Below, in pieces: positions 7,157-15,267 of a DNA stretch of 39,508 nucleotides. The DNA lies in NCBI GenBank assembly GCA_038531315.1, contig JBCBBT010000029.1, forward strand, positions 1-39,508. Direction: 5' to 3'. The notes beneath the pieces are model-generated. The model was given only the letters and a program-made list of their open reading frames with translations. It was not told the DNA's origin and did no database searches. The DNA is from JAJFFW01 sp038531315. Its GTDB lineage: Bacteria; Pseudomonadota; Alphaproteobacteria; Caulobacterales; Parvularculaceae. Positions within the stretch are counted from its first letter, which is position 1, and each line of letters starts with the position of its first letter. The position numbers and the translations under genes were made by a program.

Positions 7157-7912
7157 ATGACGCTCGTTCTGACCGCCGTTGACGCCGGTGTTTGCACGCT
7201 GACCCTGAACCGCCCGGAGGCGTTGAACGCTTTTTCGCCGGCGCTCCTGATCGCGCTGATCGACGCGCTCGATCACGCGGCCCAAGACGAGAACGTGCGC
7301 GTGATCGTTCTTGAGGGCGCGGGCCGCGCTTTTTCCGCCGGCGTCGATCTGAAAATTCTTCAGGGTCAAAGTTTTGTCGCCGGTCGCGTCGGCGATGTTT
7401 TTGACGGCGCGGCAATGACCGTCACCGATAAGATCCGTAGCACGCGCCTTCCTGTTATCGCCAAAGTGCACGGCGCGTGTTTCACCGGCGCCCTCGAAAT
7501 GGCGCTCCATTGCGACTTTATCCTGACGACAGCGGATACAAAGTTCGGCGACACCCACGCCGAATGGGGCCTGCGTCCGACATGGGGCATGAGCCAGAAC
7601 CTCGCCCGCGCCGTCGGCGTCCGGCGCGCGCGCGAGTTATCGTTTTCGGCCCGGCGCTTTTCCGGCGCCGACGCGAAAGCATGGGGTCTCGCCAATGAGG
7701 CCTATGCGGATAAATCTGCCCTTGACGAGAACACGCACGCCTGCGCCAGCGCGATTGCGGCGGCGAGCCCCGGCGCGGTCAGCGCCTATAAAGACCTTTA
7801 CCGGCTGCATGAGACGAACCACCCGCTTGAAGATGCGCTCACCGAAGAAGTCGATCGCGACTATCCCGCGATTGACGACACCAATAAGCGGCTTGCGGCG
7901 TTCGGAAAATGA
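7157..7912 (+). CDS. Enoyl-CoA hydratase/isomerase family protein (crotonase fold)
   Basis: 251 residues. The crotonase superfamily acts on acyl-CoA thioesters in the cytoplasm. Visible hallmarks are LNRPEALNAFS near residue 20, the first oxyanion-hole segment GRAFSAGVDLK, and the second, HGACFTGALEMALHCDFI, followed by ADTKFGDTHAEWGLRPTWGMSQNLARAVG. Glu residues occupy both positions equivalent to the two catalytic Glu of mitochondrial enoyl-CoA hydratase (ALEMALHCD and HAEWGL), so hydratase chemistry is possible. The second glycine-rich loop is replaced by TWGMSQ, so the exact reaction cannot be assigned. The start at 7157 begins just before the conserved first strand; upstream in-frame codons fall in the tandem repeat. 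Its stop overlaps the next start as ATGA, implying coupling with the DsbA-family gene. Confidence 0.9.
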   Translation: MTLVLTAVDAGVCTLTLNRPEALNAFSPALLIALIDALDHAAQDENVRVIVLEGAGRAFSAGVDLKILQGQSFVAGRVGDVFDGAAMTVTDKIRSTRLPVIAKVHGACFTGALEMALHCDFILTTADTKFGDTHAEWGLRPTWGMSQNLARAVGVRRARELSFSARRFSGADAKAWGLANEAYADKSALDENTHACASAIAAASPGAVSAYKDLYRLHETNHPLEDALTEEVDRDYPAIDDTNKRLAAFGK

Positions 7913-8568
7913 GCGATACGGACAGAATTATCGTTGATCTCGCCGCCGACCCGGTTTGCCCGTGGTGCTTTGTCGGATTGCGGTCTTATCAACGCGTGCT
8001 GAAGGGGCTGCGCGATGAGCGTGCGGTCGTCACGCGATTTCGCGCCTATACGCTCAATCCGGATACGCCGCTTGAGGGCGCCGACCGCAAGCGGTTTTAC
8101 GAAAAGAAATTTCCCGACGCCGCCGCTCGCAAGGTCATGCAGGAAAACCTTGTCGCCGCCGCTGCGGAGGCGGGCTTTGATTTCGATCCCGGCCGGCCGA
8201 CGCGGCTGGTCAACACCGTGCGCGCCCATTGTCTATTGCGCTGGGCGCATTTTGAGGGGCGCCACGAAGCCTGCGCCGAGGCTCTTTATTGCGCCTTCTG
8301 GGAAGATGACCGCGATATCGGCGCGATTGATACGCTGGCGCAAATCGCAGCGAGCGTCGGCATGGACGGCGATGCGGTGCGCCGGCGCCTGACCGATGGC
8401 GACGATCAGGACGCGGTGATGACCGAGGCGAACGCCATGCGCCAAAGCGGCGTGACCGGCGTTCCGACCTTTATCGTTAATGAAAAGACCGGCTTTTCCG
8501 GCGCCCTGCCCCCGGCGTCGCTGGCGCGCGCCATCCGGCAAGCCGCGGGCCTCGATGCGCCGTCCTGA
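7909..8568 (+). CDS. DsbA-family oxidoreductase, FrnE-like
   Basis: 219 residues. Thioredoxin-fold protein of the DsbA/HCCA-isomerase (FrnE) group. The active-site motif Cys17-Pro-Trp-Cys20 follows the first strand, and the cis-Pro loop is GVTGVPTFIVN near residue 185. The inserted helical domain contains VNTVRAHCLLRWAHFEGRHEACAEALYCAFWEDDRDIG, very typical of this family. There is no signal peptide, so it is cytoplasmic, unlike DsbA proper. Some relatives are glutathione-linked isomerases, but the intact CPWC favours thiol-disulphide exchange. The ATG overlaps the crotonase stop by four bases. Confidence 0.92.
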   Translation: MSDTDRIIVDLAADPVCPWCFVGLRSYQRVLKGLRDERAVVTRFRAYTLNPDTPLEGADRKRFYEKKFPDAAARKVMQENLVAAAAEAGFDFDPGRPTRLVNTVRAHCLLRWAHFEGRHEACAEALYCAFWEDDRDIGAIDTLAQIAASVGMDGDAVRRRLTDGDDQDAVMTEANAMRQSGVTGVPTFIVNEKTGFSGALPPASLARAIRQAAGLDAPS

Positions 8569-8602
8569 GCGCAGCGGTCCAATTTGTGCTACTTTCGCCG
8601 GC

Positions 8603-11600
8603 ATGACTGTGCGGCTCATACTGGTTGTCGCGGCGAGCCTCGCCGCCATGATTCCGGCGGCTGCCCGTTCGGCGGCTGCCCATGCGGCGGCTGAGGGCGC
8701 AGCGGCGGAAGACGCCGCATGGCTGCGCGCGGCGATTGCGCGCGCTAAGAACAACGCTGAAATCACCATACCGCCGGGACGCTATGACATTGGCGAGGTG
8801 AAGCTGCGCAAATCGGTCACGCTGGTCGGCGACGGCCCGCCGGAAGACATTATTCTTTATGCGTCGCGCCCGGTCGCCAAGGGGCTTTTGAACCCCTTGC
8901 CGCGCGTCTCTTTAACCGTTCGCAACATCACATTTCGCGGCGCGCGCTCGCCCGACAAAAACGGCGCCGGCATTCGCCATGACGGCGCCGACCTTGTCGT
9001 TGAAAACTGCCGCTTTGTCGAAAACGAAAATGGCATTCTCTTTACCGGCGATGATTTTTCGGCGGTGCGCATCGCAAACAGCCGCTTCGTGCGCAACGGC
9101 CATGGCGACGGCTATTCGCACGGCATTTATGTCGTTCGCGGAAAGTCTCTTGTTGTCGAGCAATCACGCTTTGAAGGTACAAAAATCGGCCATCACGTCA
9201 AAAGTCTTGCTGACGCGACCACGATTGACGGGGTCTATTTTGACGATGCGGACGGGCGAACAAGCTATGCGGTCGACGCCTCGAAGGGCGGCGCGCTGAC
9301 GATCACGAACAGCACGTTCATTCAAGCCGCCGACGCCGACAACCACACCATCATCAACTACGACACCGCGCGCGGCGGCAAGCCCGTCGCCCTGACCATC
9401 ATCGACAACTCGGTGATCAACCGCCACCGCGACGGCAATTTGTTACGGAACGCAACGCCCCTTGCGCCGAGGCTCGCGGGCAACACGATCCGAAATGACG
9501 CCGGCGGAAGATTGCGCCTGCCGAGCGGCGCGCCAGTTGGCCCGGCGCCGGACATCAACGAGATCAAAGCGCGCCTTTCCGCATCAAAACCGCGCACCGA
9601 AGGCGCCATCGCCCCGCTGATCGAAACGTCTTTCCTTGCGGGCCTCGGCGCCCCGGCAAAAGACGGCGTCGTCAAAGCCCGGGCGATCAAACCCGCCGAC
9701 GGCGCGCTCTTTGCGGTCGCTCTGGAAAATCCGGCAGGCGACGCGATGGCGCCGGGCTACGTCACCTTCGGCCATCCGTTTGCCGCCGGGGTTTATCATG
9801 GCGCGCCGTTGGTGGCGCAGGCCGGACGGTCCGGCGCGCATGCCGTTCAGGTCGATATCAAGGCGCGCCATGGCGACGGCTCGGTGCGCCATGCAATTAT
9901 CACCATGCGCCACGAGAAACTGGCCCCGAAGGAGCGGACCAGGGTTGCTTTTATCAAGCGCACCGATGACCGCGCACCATCGCCGGCCCCGGACCGTCCA
10001 TCGTCACAATTGTCGTTTCCCGATACCGTCATTCCCCTGACGGTTATTTTTGGCGAAGACGCGGTCAAGCAGATCGTTCTCAGACCGCGCGATCTCGATG
10101 CGGCGGACCGAGAGGCCGCGCGATGGCTCGACGGCCCGCTGGCGCGCGAGGGCCGGCTCTCGGCGGCGCTTGGCGCGCACCTGCGCGTTGACGCCGACAT
10201 CAGGGTCTATGCTGACGATACGCTCACGGTGAGCCTTGCATTTGCGAATGACAAGACTTTCTCGCCGGGCGATCGCTCGCTGACATACACGGTGATCGTC
10301 GGCGACCTCGATGCGCCCGCCTTCACCGCCGAAAATATCGCCCACCATCGTTCTTCGACCTGGCGTCAGAGACTTTCAACGCGCGCCGCGCCGTCGCCGC
10401 ATGTGGCTTTCGACCCGGCGGGGCTTGCGCGCTCCGGCGCGATCGCGCCCCTCGACGGCTCGCTCGGCATTCGCCGGTCGGTGATCACCAACAATCTCGG
10501 CGCCCTGCGCGGCCGCGGCCCGCTGTCGTCGGGGCTGATCGAAAAACACTTCCCCAGGGGCGGCGGGCGCCCCGACATCGGGCTCTACCCGCAATGGACC
10601 GCAAATTACCTCATCACACAGGACGCGGCGGCGAAAGCGGTGATGCTTGCGACAGCCGAGGCCGGCGGCGGCGCGCCCTGGCATTTTCGCGATGAGACGA
10701 CCGGCGCGCCGGTGCGCACCGACCGGCGCCCGACATTCTGGGCCGACCCCCGCGGTGTTGCGCGCGCACGGGCGCGCACATCGCACCGCGACCAGCCGCA
10801 TGCTGATCTTTTCAACGATACGTCCCCAGAAGGCGGGGCGGCGGCGGCCGGCTGGACCGTCGACCACGCCCACAAGCCCGACCTTTTCTATATCCCCTAT
10901 CTGGTGACGGGCGATCGATATTTCGCCGACGAACTCGCCATGCAGGCCGCTTGGGCGTTATCGGGCCGTTGGCCGAAACTGCGCGGGTCCCGCCTCAGGG
11001 CCATCGACGTCGAACAGGTCCGGGCCTCGGCCTGGTCGCTGCGCGACCTTTCAAACGCAGCGTTCGTGTTGCCGGACAGCGATCCGCTCAAAGACTATTT
11101 CAGGACCGCGCTGCGGCAAAACCTCGCCGATGCGCGCGCAAAATACGTTGGGGCGCGCGCCATGAAAGATGCGGGGGCCCTTGAGGGCTATTTTCAGGAA
11201 ACCATCGGGCGTGAGCCGCGCAACATCAGCCCCTGGCAAAACGACTTCATGGCCTTCGCCCTCGCGCAGACCGCACGCCAACATTCTGGCGACGCAAGCG
11301 ATGATGCGCGCGCGCTTCTCGCCTGGACCGCGCCCTTTCAAAGCGGGCGCTTCCTTAACGATGCTTTTCACATATCGCGCGCGCCCGCCTATCGCTTCAC
11401 GGTAAGAGCCGACAACGCCGCGCCCTACGACAGCTGGGAAAACCTCGCCGAGGCGACCTTTGCGAACGCCGGCAATGAAGCGCTGGAAAAATGGAGCGGT
11501 TACCCGAATGACGCGGCCGGCTATATCGGCTCGGCCTATGGCGCGCTCGCGATGCTGGCCGCTGAAACGCGCGCATTGTCGGCCTATGAAGCGCTCGCGG

Positions 11601-12217
11601 CGCTCGCCGGCGCCAGCCGCGATTTCGGCCTCTGGCGCACGACCGAAAAAGCCGGCGCGCTCAAAAACAACAGCTTCATGACCGTCATTGAATTGCGCAG
11701 CGGCGCGATCCTCACGCGCGAGGATCTGTTCAGCAAAAATTCGGGCGGCGCCCGCTTCCTCGTCGGCGATGCGCGCGGCGACGCGTTGAAAGGCGGCGTA
11801 GCCGGCGACCTCCTCGCCGGGGCCGGCGGCGGCGACACGCTCCTGGGCGGGCGCGGCGACGATGATCTTTTCGGCGGCGACGGCGATGACACGCTTGACG
11901 GCGGCGACGGCGCGGATCGCCTTGTCGGCGGGCGCGGCGACGACACGCTGACGGGCGGCGCCGGCGGCGACATTTTCGCGTTCAGGCCGAATGCGCGCGG
12001 GCGCGACGTGATCACCGATTTCGACCCGCGCGAAGACATCATTGTTACAATATCAAACAACATCGATATCGACGCCGACATTACAGCGCTAGTTGAACAA
12101 AATGTAATATCGCAAGAAGACGGCGTCCGGATTGTTTTTGGGCCTGAAACATCAGTCGAATTGCGCGGAATCGCGAAAGCGCAACTCAGCGCTGCAAACT
12201 TTCAACGCGCCCGTTAG
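8603..12217 (+). CDS. Large secreted beta-helix/RTX calcium-binding protein
   Basis: 1204 residues from ATG at 8603. Layout: an N-terminal hydrophobic signal-like segment (LILVVAASLAAMIPAAA); a right-handed parallel beta-helix at roughly 50-330 with pectate-lyase-type rungs (VVENCRFVENENGILF, VRIANSRFVRNGHG, LTITNSTFIQAADAD); a beta domain at about 370-560 (PGYVTFGHPFAAGVYHGAP, VDIKARHGDGSVRHAI); a long helical, possibly toroid-like part at about 640-1040 (DLFYIPYLVTGDRYFADEL, YDSWENLAEATFANAG); and at about 1052-1130 several RTX nonapeptides (GGRGDDDLFGGDGDDTLDG) ending in DVITDFDPREDIIV. RTX repeats bind calcium and usually mark type I secretion. A polysaccharide lyase or epimerase role is plausible but not shown; I see no diagnostic catalytic set. 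The start has no strong ribosome-binding site. Confidence 0.85.
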   Translation: MTVRLILVVAASLAAMIPAAARSAAAHAAAEGAAAEDAAWLRAAIARAKNNAEITIPPGRYDIGEVKLRKSVTLVGDGPPEDIILYASRPVAKGLLNPLPRVSLTVRNITFRGARSPDKNGAGIRHDGADLVVENCRFVENENGILFTGDDFSAVRIANSRFVRNGHGDGYSHGIYVVRGKSLVVEQSRFEGTKIGHHVKSLADATTIDGVYFDDADGRTSYAVDASKGGALTITNSTFIQAADADNHTIINYDTARGGKPVALTIIDNSVINRHRDGNLLRNATPLAPRLAGNTIRNDAGGRLRLPSGAPVGPAPDINEIKARLSASKPRTEGAIAPLIETSFLAGLGAPAKDGVVKARAIKPADGALFAVALENPAGDAMAPGYVTFGHPFAAGVYHGAPLVAQAGRSGAHAVQVDIKARHGDGSVRHAIITMRHEKLAPKERTRVAFIKRTDDRAPSPAPDRPSSQLSFPDTVIPLTVIFGEDAVKQIVLRPRDLDAADREAARWLDGPLAREGRLSAALGAHLRVDADIRVYADDTLTVSLAFANDKTFSPGDRSLTYTVIVGDLDAPAFTAENIAHHRSSTWRQRLSTRAAPSPHVAFDPAGLARSGAIAPLDGSLGIRRSVITNNLGALRGRGPLSSGLIEKHFPRGGGRPDIGLYPQWTANYLITQDAAAKAVMLATAEAGGGAPWHFRDETTGAPVRTDRRPTFWADPRGVARARARTSHRDQPHADLFNDTSPEGGAAAAGWTVDHAHKPDLFYIPYLVTGDRYFADELAMQAAWALSGRWPKLRGSRLRAIDVEQVRASAWSLRDLSNAAFVLPDSDPLKDYFRTALRQNLADARAKYVGARAMKDAGALEGYFQETIGREPRNISPWQNDFMAFALAQTARQHSGDASDDARALLAWTAPFQSGRFLNDAFHISRAPAYRFTVRADNAAPYDSWENLAEATFANAGNEALEKWSGYPNDAAGYIGSAYGALAMLAAETRALSAYEALAALAGASRDFGLWRTTEKAGALKNNSFMTVIELRSGAILTREDLFSKNSGGARFLVGDARGDALKGGVAGDLLAGAGGGDTLLGGRGDDDLFGGDGDDTLDGGDGADRLVGGRGDDTLTGGAGGDIFAFRPNARGRDVITDFDPREDIIVTISNNIDIDADITALVEQNVISQEDGVRIVFGPETSVELRGIAKAQLSAANFQRAR

Positions 12218-12409
12218 TCCTTGACCAAACAATTATCGCACGCTCTACTTTTCACGCATCTGTTCGAGCCGCGTTTGAAGGCGCTGTGACGGTTCCCCAC
12301 CCCCGGCGCCCCCCTCTTTATCATCAGAGGTCTTTCGCCTTGAAGAAGACGCACATCTGTCTGCGGCGCTGAAAATTCCGACGGCGCCCATCTGCTTAGG
12401 AGACCCGTC
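12218..12409. other. Leader region of the cold-shock gene
   Basis: 192 bases without a gene. The downstream cold-shock gene has a strong ribosome-binding site (AGGAGA, 12399-12404), and a long 5' leader would be typical of CspA-type genes. No clear promoter or terminator was identified here. Confidence 0.4.
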
Positions 12410-12616
12410 ATGGCGAGCGGCACGGTAAAATGGTTCAACACAACAAAAGGATATGGTTTCATCCAGCCCGATGATGGGGGTAAGGATGTTTTCGTCCATA
12501 TCACAGCGGTCAGGATGGCGGGTCTTGACGCGCTGAATGACGGTCAGCGCGTCAGCTATGAGTTGCGCGAGGAACGCGGCAAGTCGGCGGCGGGCGATAT
12601 CAAGATCGAAGCCTGA
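12410..12616 (+). CDS. Cold-shock protein, CspA family
   Basis: 68 residues, the standard length of a single cold-shock domain. RNP1 is KGYGFI and RNP2 is VFVHITA, and it opens with the family signature SGTVKWFNTTKGYGFIQPDD. It binds single-stranded RNA or DNA and acts as an RNA chaperone. The start is fixed by AGGAGA with good spacing. It stands alone, facing the minus-strand PTS cluster, with a large stem-loop between them. Whether it is cold-inducible or constitutive cannot be told from the sequence. Confidence 0.97.
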   Translation: MASGTVKWFNTTKGYGFIQPDDGGKDVFVHITAVRMAGLDALNDGQRVSYELREERGKSAAGDIKIEA

Positions 12617-12660
12617 GCGGGCCCCTCCCCTTGAGGCGATGCAAGGGACGATGAAAAGGG

Positions 12661-12723
12661 GCCGCATGCAGGCGGCGGTTGAGCCGGGTTGACGCCGCCC
12701 TGAACAGGCGCTCATGCGGTTTT
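12661..12723 (+). terminator. Large stem-loop between cold-shock and HPr genes
   Basis: An outer stem CCGCATG/CATGCGG (12662-12668 with 12713-12719) encloses an inner stem GGCGGCG/CGCCGCC, and TTTT follows directly. It sits between two convergent genes and is likely the end of the cold-shock transcript, though the U-run is short. Confidence 0.5.
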
Positions 12724-12747
12724 GAGGCGTTGTTAACGCAGCGCCCG

Positions 12748-13029
12748 CTAGCTTTCTTCCCCGAACTTGTCTTCGACGAGCGACCGCAATGCATGTATGG
12801 CTTCGTCCGCCTGCGGACCGGTTGCGGCGATTTCGATGTCCGATCCGGGGCCGGCGCCGAGCGTTAAGAGCCCCATGATTGAACACCCGCCGACAGTGTA
12901 GCCGTCCTTGGAGACTTTGACGGCTGCCTCCCACGAGGCGGCGAGCGCGCAGAATTTCGCTGAGGCGCGCGCGTGCAATCCGCGACGGTTCGATATCCGC
13001 ACCGTGACGCGCGCCTCACCGTCGCTCAT
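12748..13029 (-). CDS. ptsH: HPr-family phosphocarrier protein
   Basis: 93 residues. Carries phosphate from enzyme I to EIIA. His19 lies in RRGLHARASAKF, the active-site motif, and Ser50 in GGCSIMGLLTL is the regulatory site phosphorylated by HprK. The chosen start at 13029 gives MSDGEARVTV and overlaps the stop of the EIIA gene by four bases (ATGA), so translation is coupled. With the upstream EIIA-Man-like and HprK genes and no sugar permease, this belongs to the alphaproteobacterial regulatory PTS rather than a sugar uptake system. Confidence 0.95.
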   Translation of the reverse strand: MSDGEARVTVRISNRRGLHARASAKFCALAASWEAAVKVSKDGYTVGGCSIMGLLTLGAGPGSDIEIAATGPQADEAIHALRSLVEDKFGEES

Positions 13030-13445
13030 TCGTCTTCCTGACCGTTTTCTCCCGACAGGACCCATGACGCGACATTGATGTATTTCCGCCCGGCCTCGTG
13101 CGCCGCGGCGATCGCTTCCTTGAGGGATTTTTCCTCACGTATCGACGCCAGCTTGATCAACATCGGCAGGTTCACGCCCGCAACAACTTCGGCGTTGGCC
13201 TTTTCCATGATCGAGATCGCGAGGTTTGACGGCGTGCCGCCGAACATATCGGTGAGGATAATCACGCCGTCGCCTTTGTCGACGTCTTTGGCGGCGGCCA
13301 GAATATCCTCGCGGCGTTTTTCCATGTCGTCATCAGCGCCGATGGAAACGGCTTTGACGTTTTCCTGAGACCCGACAACGTGTTCTGTGGCGGCGACAAA
13401 TTCTTCCGCCAACCGTCCATGGGTGACAATCACAAGTCCAATCAA
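13026..13445 (-). CDS. PTS EIIA, mannose-family, regulatory
   Basis: 139 residues, a stand-alone EIIA domain of the mannose/fructose/sorbose (PTS-Man) type. The phosphorylatable His9 lies in LVIVTHGRLAEEF after the first strand, and VIILTDMFGGTPSNLA is the family's second hallmark. No EIIB, EIIC or EIID genes accompany it, so it is probably a signalling EIIA that takes phosphate from the HPr encoded just downstream. In alphaproteobacteria this gene often sits with hprK and HPr near chvG/chvI; here rnpB lies upstream instead. Confidence 0.94.
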   Translation of the reverse strand: MIGLVIVTHGRLAEEFVAATEHVVGSQENVKAVSIGADDDMEKRREDILAAAKDVDKGDGVIILTDMFGGTPSNLAISIMEKANAEVVAGVNLPMLIKLASIREEKSLKEAIAAAHEAGRKYINVASWVLSGENGQEDE

Positions 13446-13513
13446 CGCGGCAGCTCCCTTTGCGCCCCAAAAATCCTTCGCGCACTTAAACCCCCATACT
13501 ATTGGGCAATGGG

Positions 13514-13990
13514 TTACGGCGTTTGTCCAGCCAAAATCGCGCGGATTGCAGTGCGCACAAACCCTGCATTGTCGGGCCCTCGCTGCAATCCCCAGACGGG
13601 AACGCCGACGCCGGCCGCGTCAAAGACGCCCGCTTCCGGCAGGCGATGCGCCGGGGCGCTGAGGTCGAAGACAGCGCACAGCGCCGCTTCACGGCGAGCC
13701 GCGATCGGCGCCGGGCCGAAGCCGCGCAACTCGATCAGTCCGGAAATCGCTTCTGGCGCGCGCATCAGCGCGGCCCCGCCCTGCGCCTTCAGGATCACCA
13801 CATCGTCGCCGACCAGCCGCGCACGCCGCCAAGGACAGCTTTCGACAAGCTGAAGCCCCAGCGCCGATTTGCCGGCGCCGGACGCGCCAATGATCAGGAC
13901 GCCCGCGAGCGGTCCGTCCGGATCGACAGCGAGCGCAACGCCGACGCCGTGCGCGCGGGAGCAATCTTCCTCGTGATGCTCAGTTGCCAT
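13514..13990 (-). CDS. hprK: HPr kinase/phosphorylase, short alphaproteobacterial type
   Basis: 158 residues. Phosphorylates and dephosphorylates HPr on Ser50. The P-loop is GASGAGKS at 35-42, followed by LVGDDVVIL, the second conserved HprK block, and LIELRGFG. The N-terminal regulatory domain of Firmicute HprK is absent; the chain starts almost at the kinase core, as is usual for alphaproteobacteria, so this is not a truncation. It is the first gene of the hprK-EIIA-HPr set, 68 bases before the EIIA gene. The upstream neighbour is the RNase P RNA, transcribed in the same direction. Confidence 0.93.
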   Translation of the reverse strand: MATEHHEEDCSRAHGVGVALAVDPDGPLAGVLIIGASGAGKSALGLQLVESCPWRRARLVGDDVVILKAQGGAALMRAPEAISGLIELRGFGPAPIAARREAALCAVFDLSAPAHRLPEAGVFDAAGVGVPVWGLQRGPDNAGFVRTAIRAILAGQTP

Positions 13991-14086
13991 TACGCTGCTT
14001 GTTCATTGCTCCGCCTCTGCAGTATTTTGCGCCTTCAGCGCTTTCAGGATTCATTGCGCCTGTGATCGCAGCCGAAAAAGGAAAAA

Positions 14087-14493
14087 GGGTCAAACGGCCT
14101 GTAAGCCGGGTTCTGTACCGCCGGTGACGGCGGCGACGACCATTCCTCTGGGATCGCGCTTGCGCGCGACCTCTAGCAACCAACCCGGACGGCGCGAAGA
14201 GGCGCGCGTGAGCCGGAAAGGCTCGTCCGTCCCTATTCGGTCTTGCTCCCGGCGGGGCTTGCCCTGCCCGCGCCATCGCTGGCGCGGCGGTGCGCTCTTA
14301 CCGCACCTTTTCACCCTTACCGGTAAACGCCCTCGCGGGCGCTCGCCGGCGGTATCGTCTCTGTGGCGCTATCCCTCACGCGTCTCGCCGAAGCAAAATG
14401 CGCGGCCGGGCGTTACCCGGCGCCGCACCTCCATGGAGCCCGGACTTTCCTCGCAACGCTTGCGCGCCGCGCGGCCGTCCGGCCGTTTGACAT
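14087..14493 (-). ncRNA. rnpB: RNase P RNA (class A)
   Basis: The catalytic RNA that matures tRNA 5' ends. The canonical 5' P4 segment GAGGAAAGTCCGGGCTCC lies at 14452-14435 on minus, and the partner ACAGAACCCGGCTTACA lies near the 3' end (about 14118-14102). P1 is formed by GTCAAACGGCC near 14491 and GGCCGTTTGAC at about 14098-14088, which sets the ends at about 14493 and 14087. The total, about 407 nt, is normal for class A. A run of T residues (TTTTTCCTTTTT on minus) follows the P1 strand and probably terminates it. Open frames predicted through this region are artefacts. Confidence 0.95.
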
Positions 14494-14539
14494 CAGCGGA
14501 TGTGTGTCGCGGGCGCGGCGAAGTCAACCGCCCCCTCGC

Positions 14540-15244
14540 TCACGCGCGCGCCGCACGGAACGACGCCGCCACCGCCATCAACGCCGCTTTCGTCAGGGGA
14601 CTGAACCCCTGCCCGAGCGCCGCCGGACAAAACCGGCGCTGAAACGCGGTCAGCGCCGCCGCATGGCCGCCGGGGGCGACGTCGTAGCCGATCGCAGAGA
14701 GCGCCGCCAACGCGTCGCCATAATCGACGGTTTCATCAGGGGGCCCGTCATAGGGCGCGATCGCGAGACCGCGCGATGACAGCGCCCGCCAGGGAAACTT
14801 CTCGCCCGGGTCTTCTTTGCGCATGGGCGCCACGTCGGCGTGCCCCAGAACCCGCGCCGGCGAGATCGCGCGCCGGGTTAAAATATCGTCGACAAGCCTA
14901 ACCACCGCGTCGATCTGTGCGGCGGGAAAGTCCCGATAGCCCCATTCATGCCCCGGATTGACAATCTCAATACCAATCGAACGCGCATTTGTGTTGTCGG
15001 CGCCGAGCCAGCGCGACACGCCCGCATGCCAAGCGCGCCGGTCCTCGTCGACCAGTCGGAAGATCTCGCCATCCTCTTCGATCAGATAATGCGCGCTGAC
15101 TTTTGACGCGGCGTCGGCCAAGCGCTCCAGCGCCTCGCGACCGGTCTTCATGCCGGTATAGTGCAACACAAGCGTATCGATGGCCGCCTCGCGGGCATCA
15201 TGATTGGGGGACGGAAATTCCGTTATCGCCAGATCAGTCATCAT
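14540..15244 (-). CDS. N-acetylmuramoyl-L-alanine amidase, AmiD/Amidase_2 family
   Basis: 234 residues. A zinc amidase cutting the bond between MurNAc and L-Ala in peptidoglycan or muropeptides. Zinc and active-site residues are visible: His28 in DTLVLHYTGM, a conserved NARSIGIEIVNPGHEW segment, and His in RVLGHADVAPMRKEDPGEKFPW. The C-terminal 60 residues resemble a peptidoglycan-binding domain (YGDALAALSAIGYDV, AALTAFQRRFCP). No signal peptide is evident, so this may be a cytoplasmic recycling enzyme like AmpD rather than a lipoprotein like AmiD. Two adjacent ATGs (15244 and 15241) could serve as start. Confidence 0.92.
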   Translation of the reverse strand: MMTDLAITEFPSPNHDAREAAIDTLVLHYTGMKTGREALERLADAASKVSAHYLIEEDGEIFRLVDEDRRAWHAGVSRWLGADNTNARSIGIEIVNPGHEWGYRDFPAAQIDAVVRLVDDILTRRAISPARVLGHADVAPMRKEDPGEKFPWRALSSRGLAIAPYDGPPDETVDYGDALAALSAIGYDVAPGGHAAALTAFQRRFCPAALGQGFSPLTKAALMAVAASFRAARA

Positions 15245-15267
15245 TGCTCATTTCGGCGTCGCTCACT

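Noticed and set aside
14124..14642. Open frames across 14100-14500
   Set aside because: They lie on the RNase P RNA gene, whose conserved P4 and P1 elements explain the sequence.
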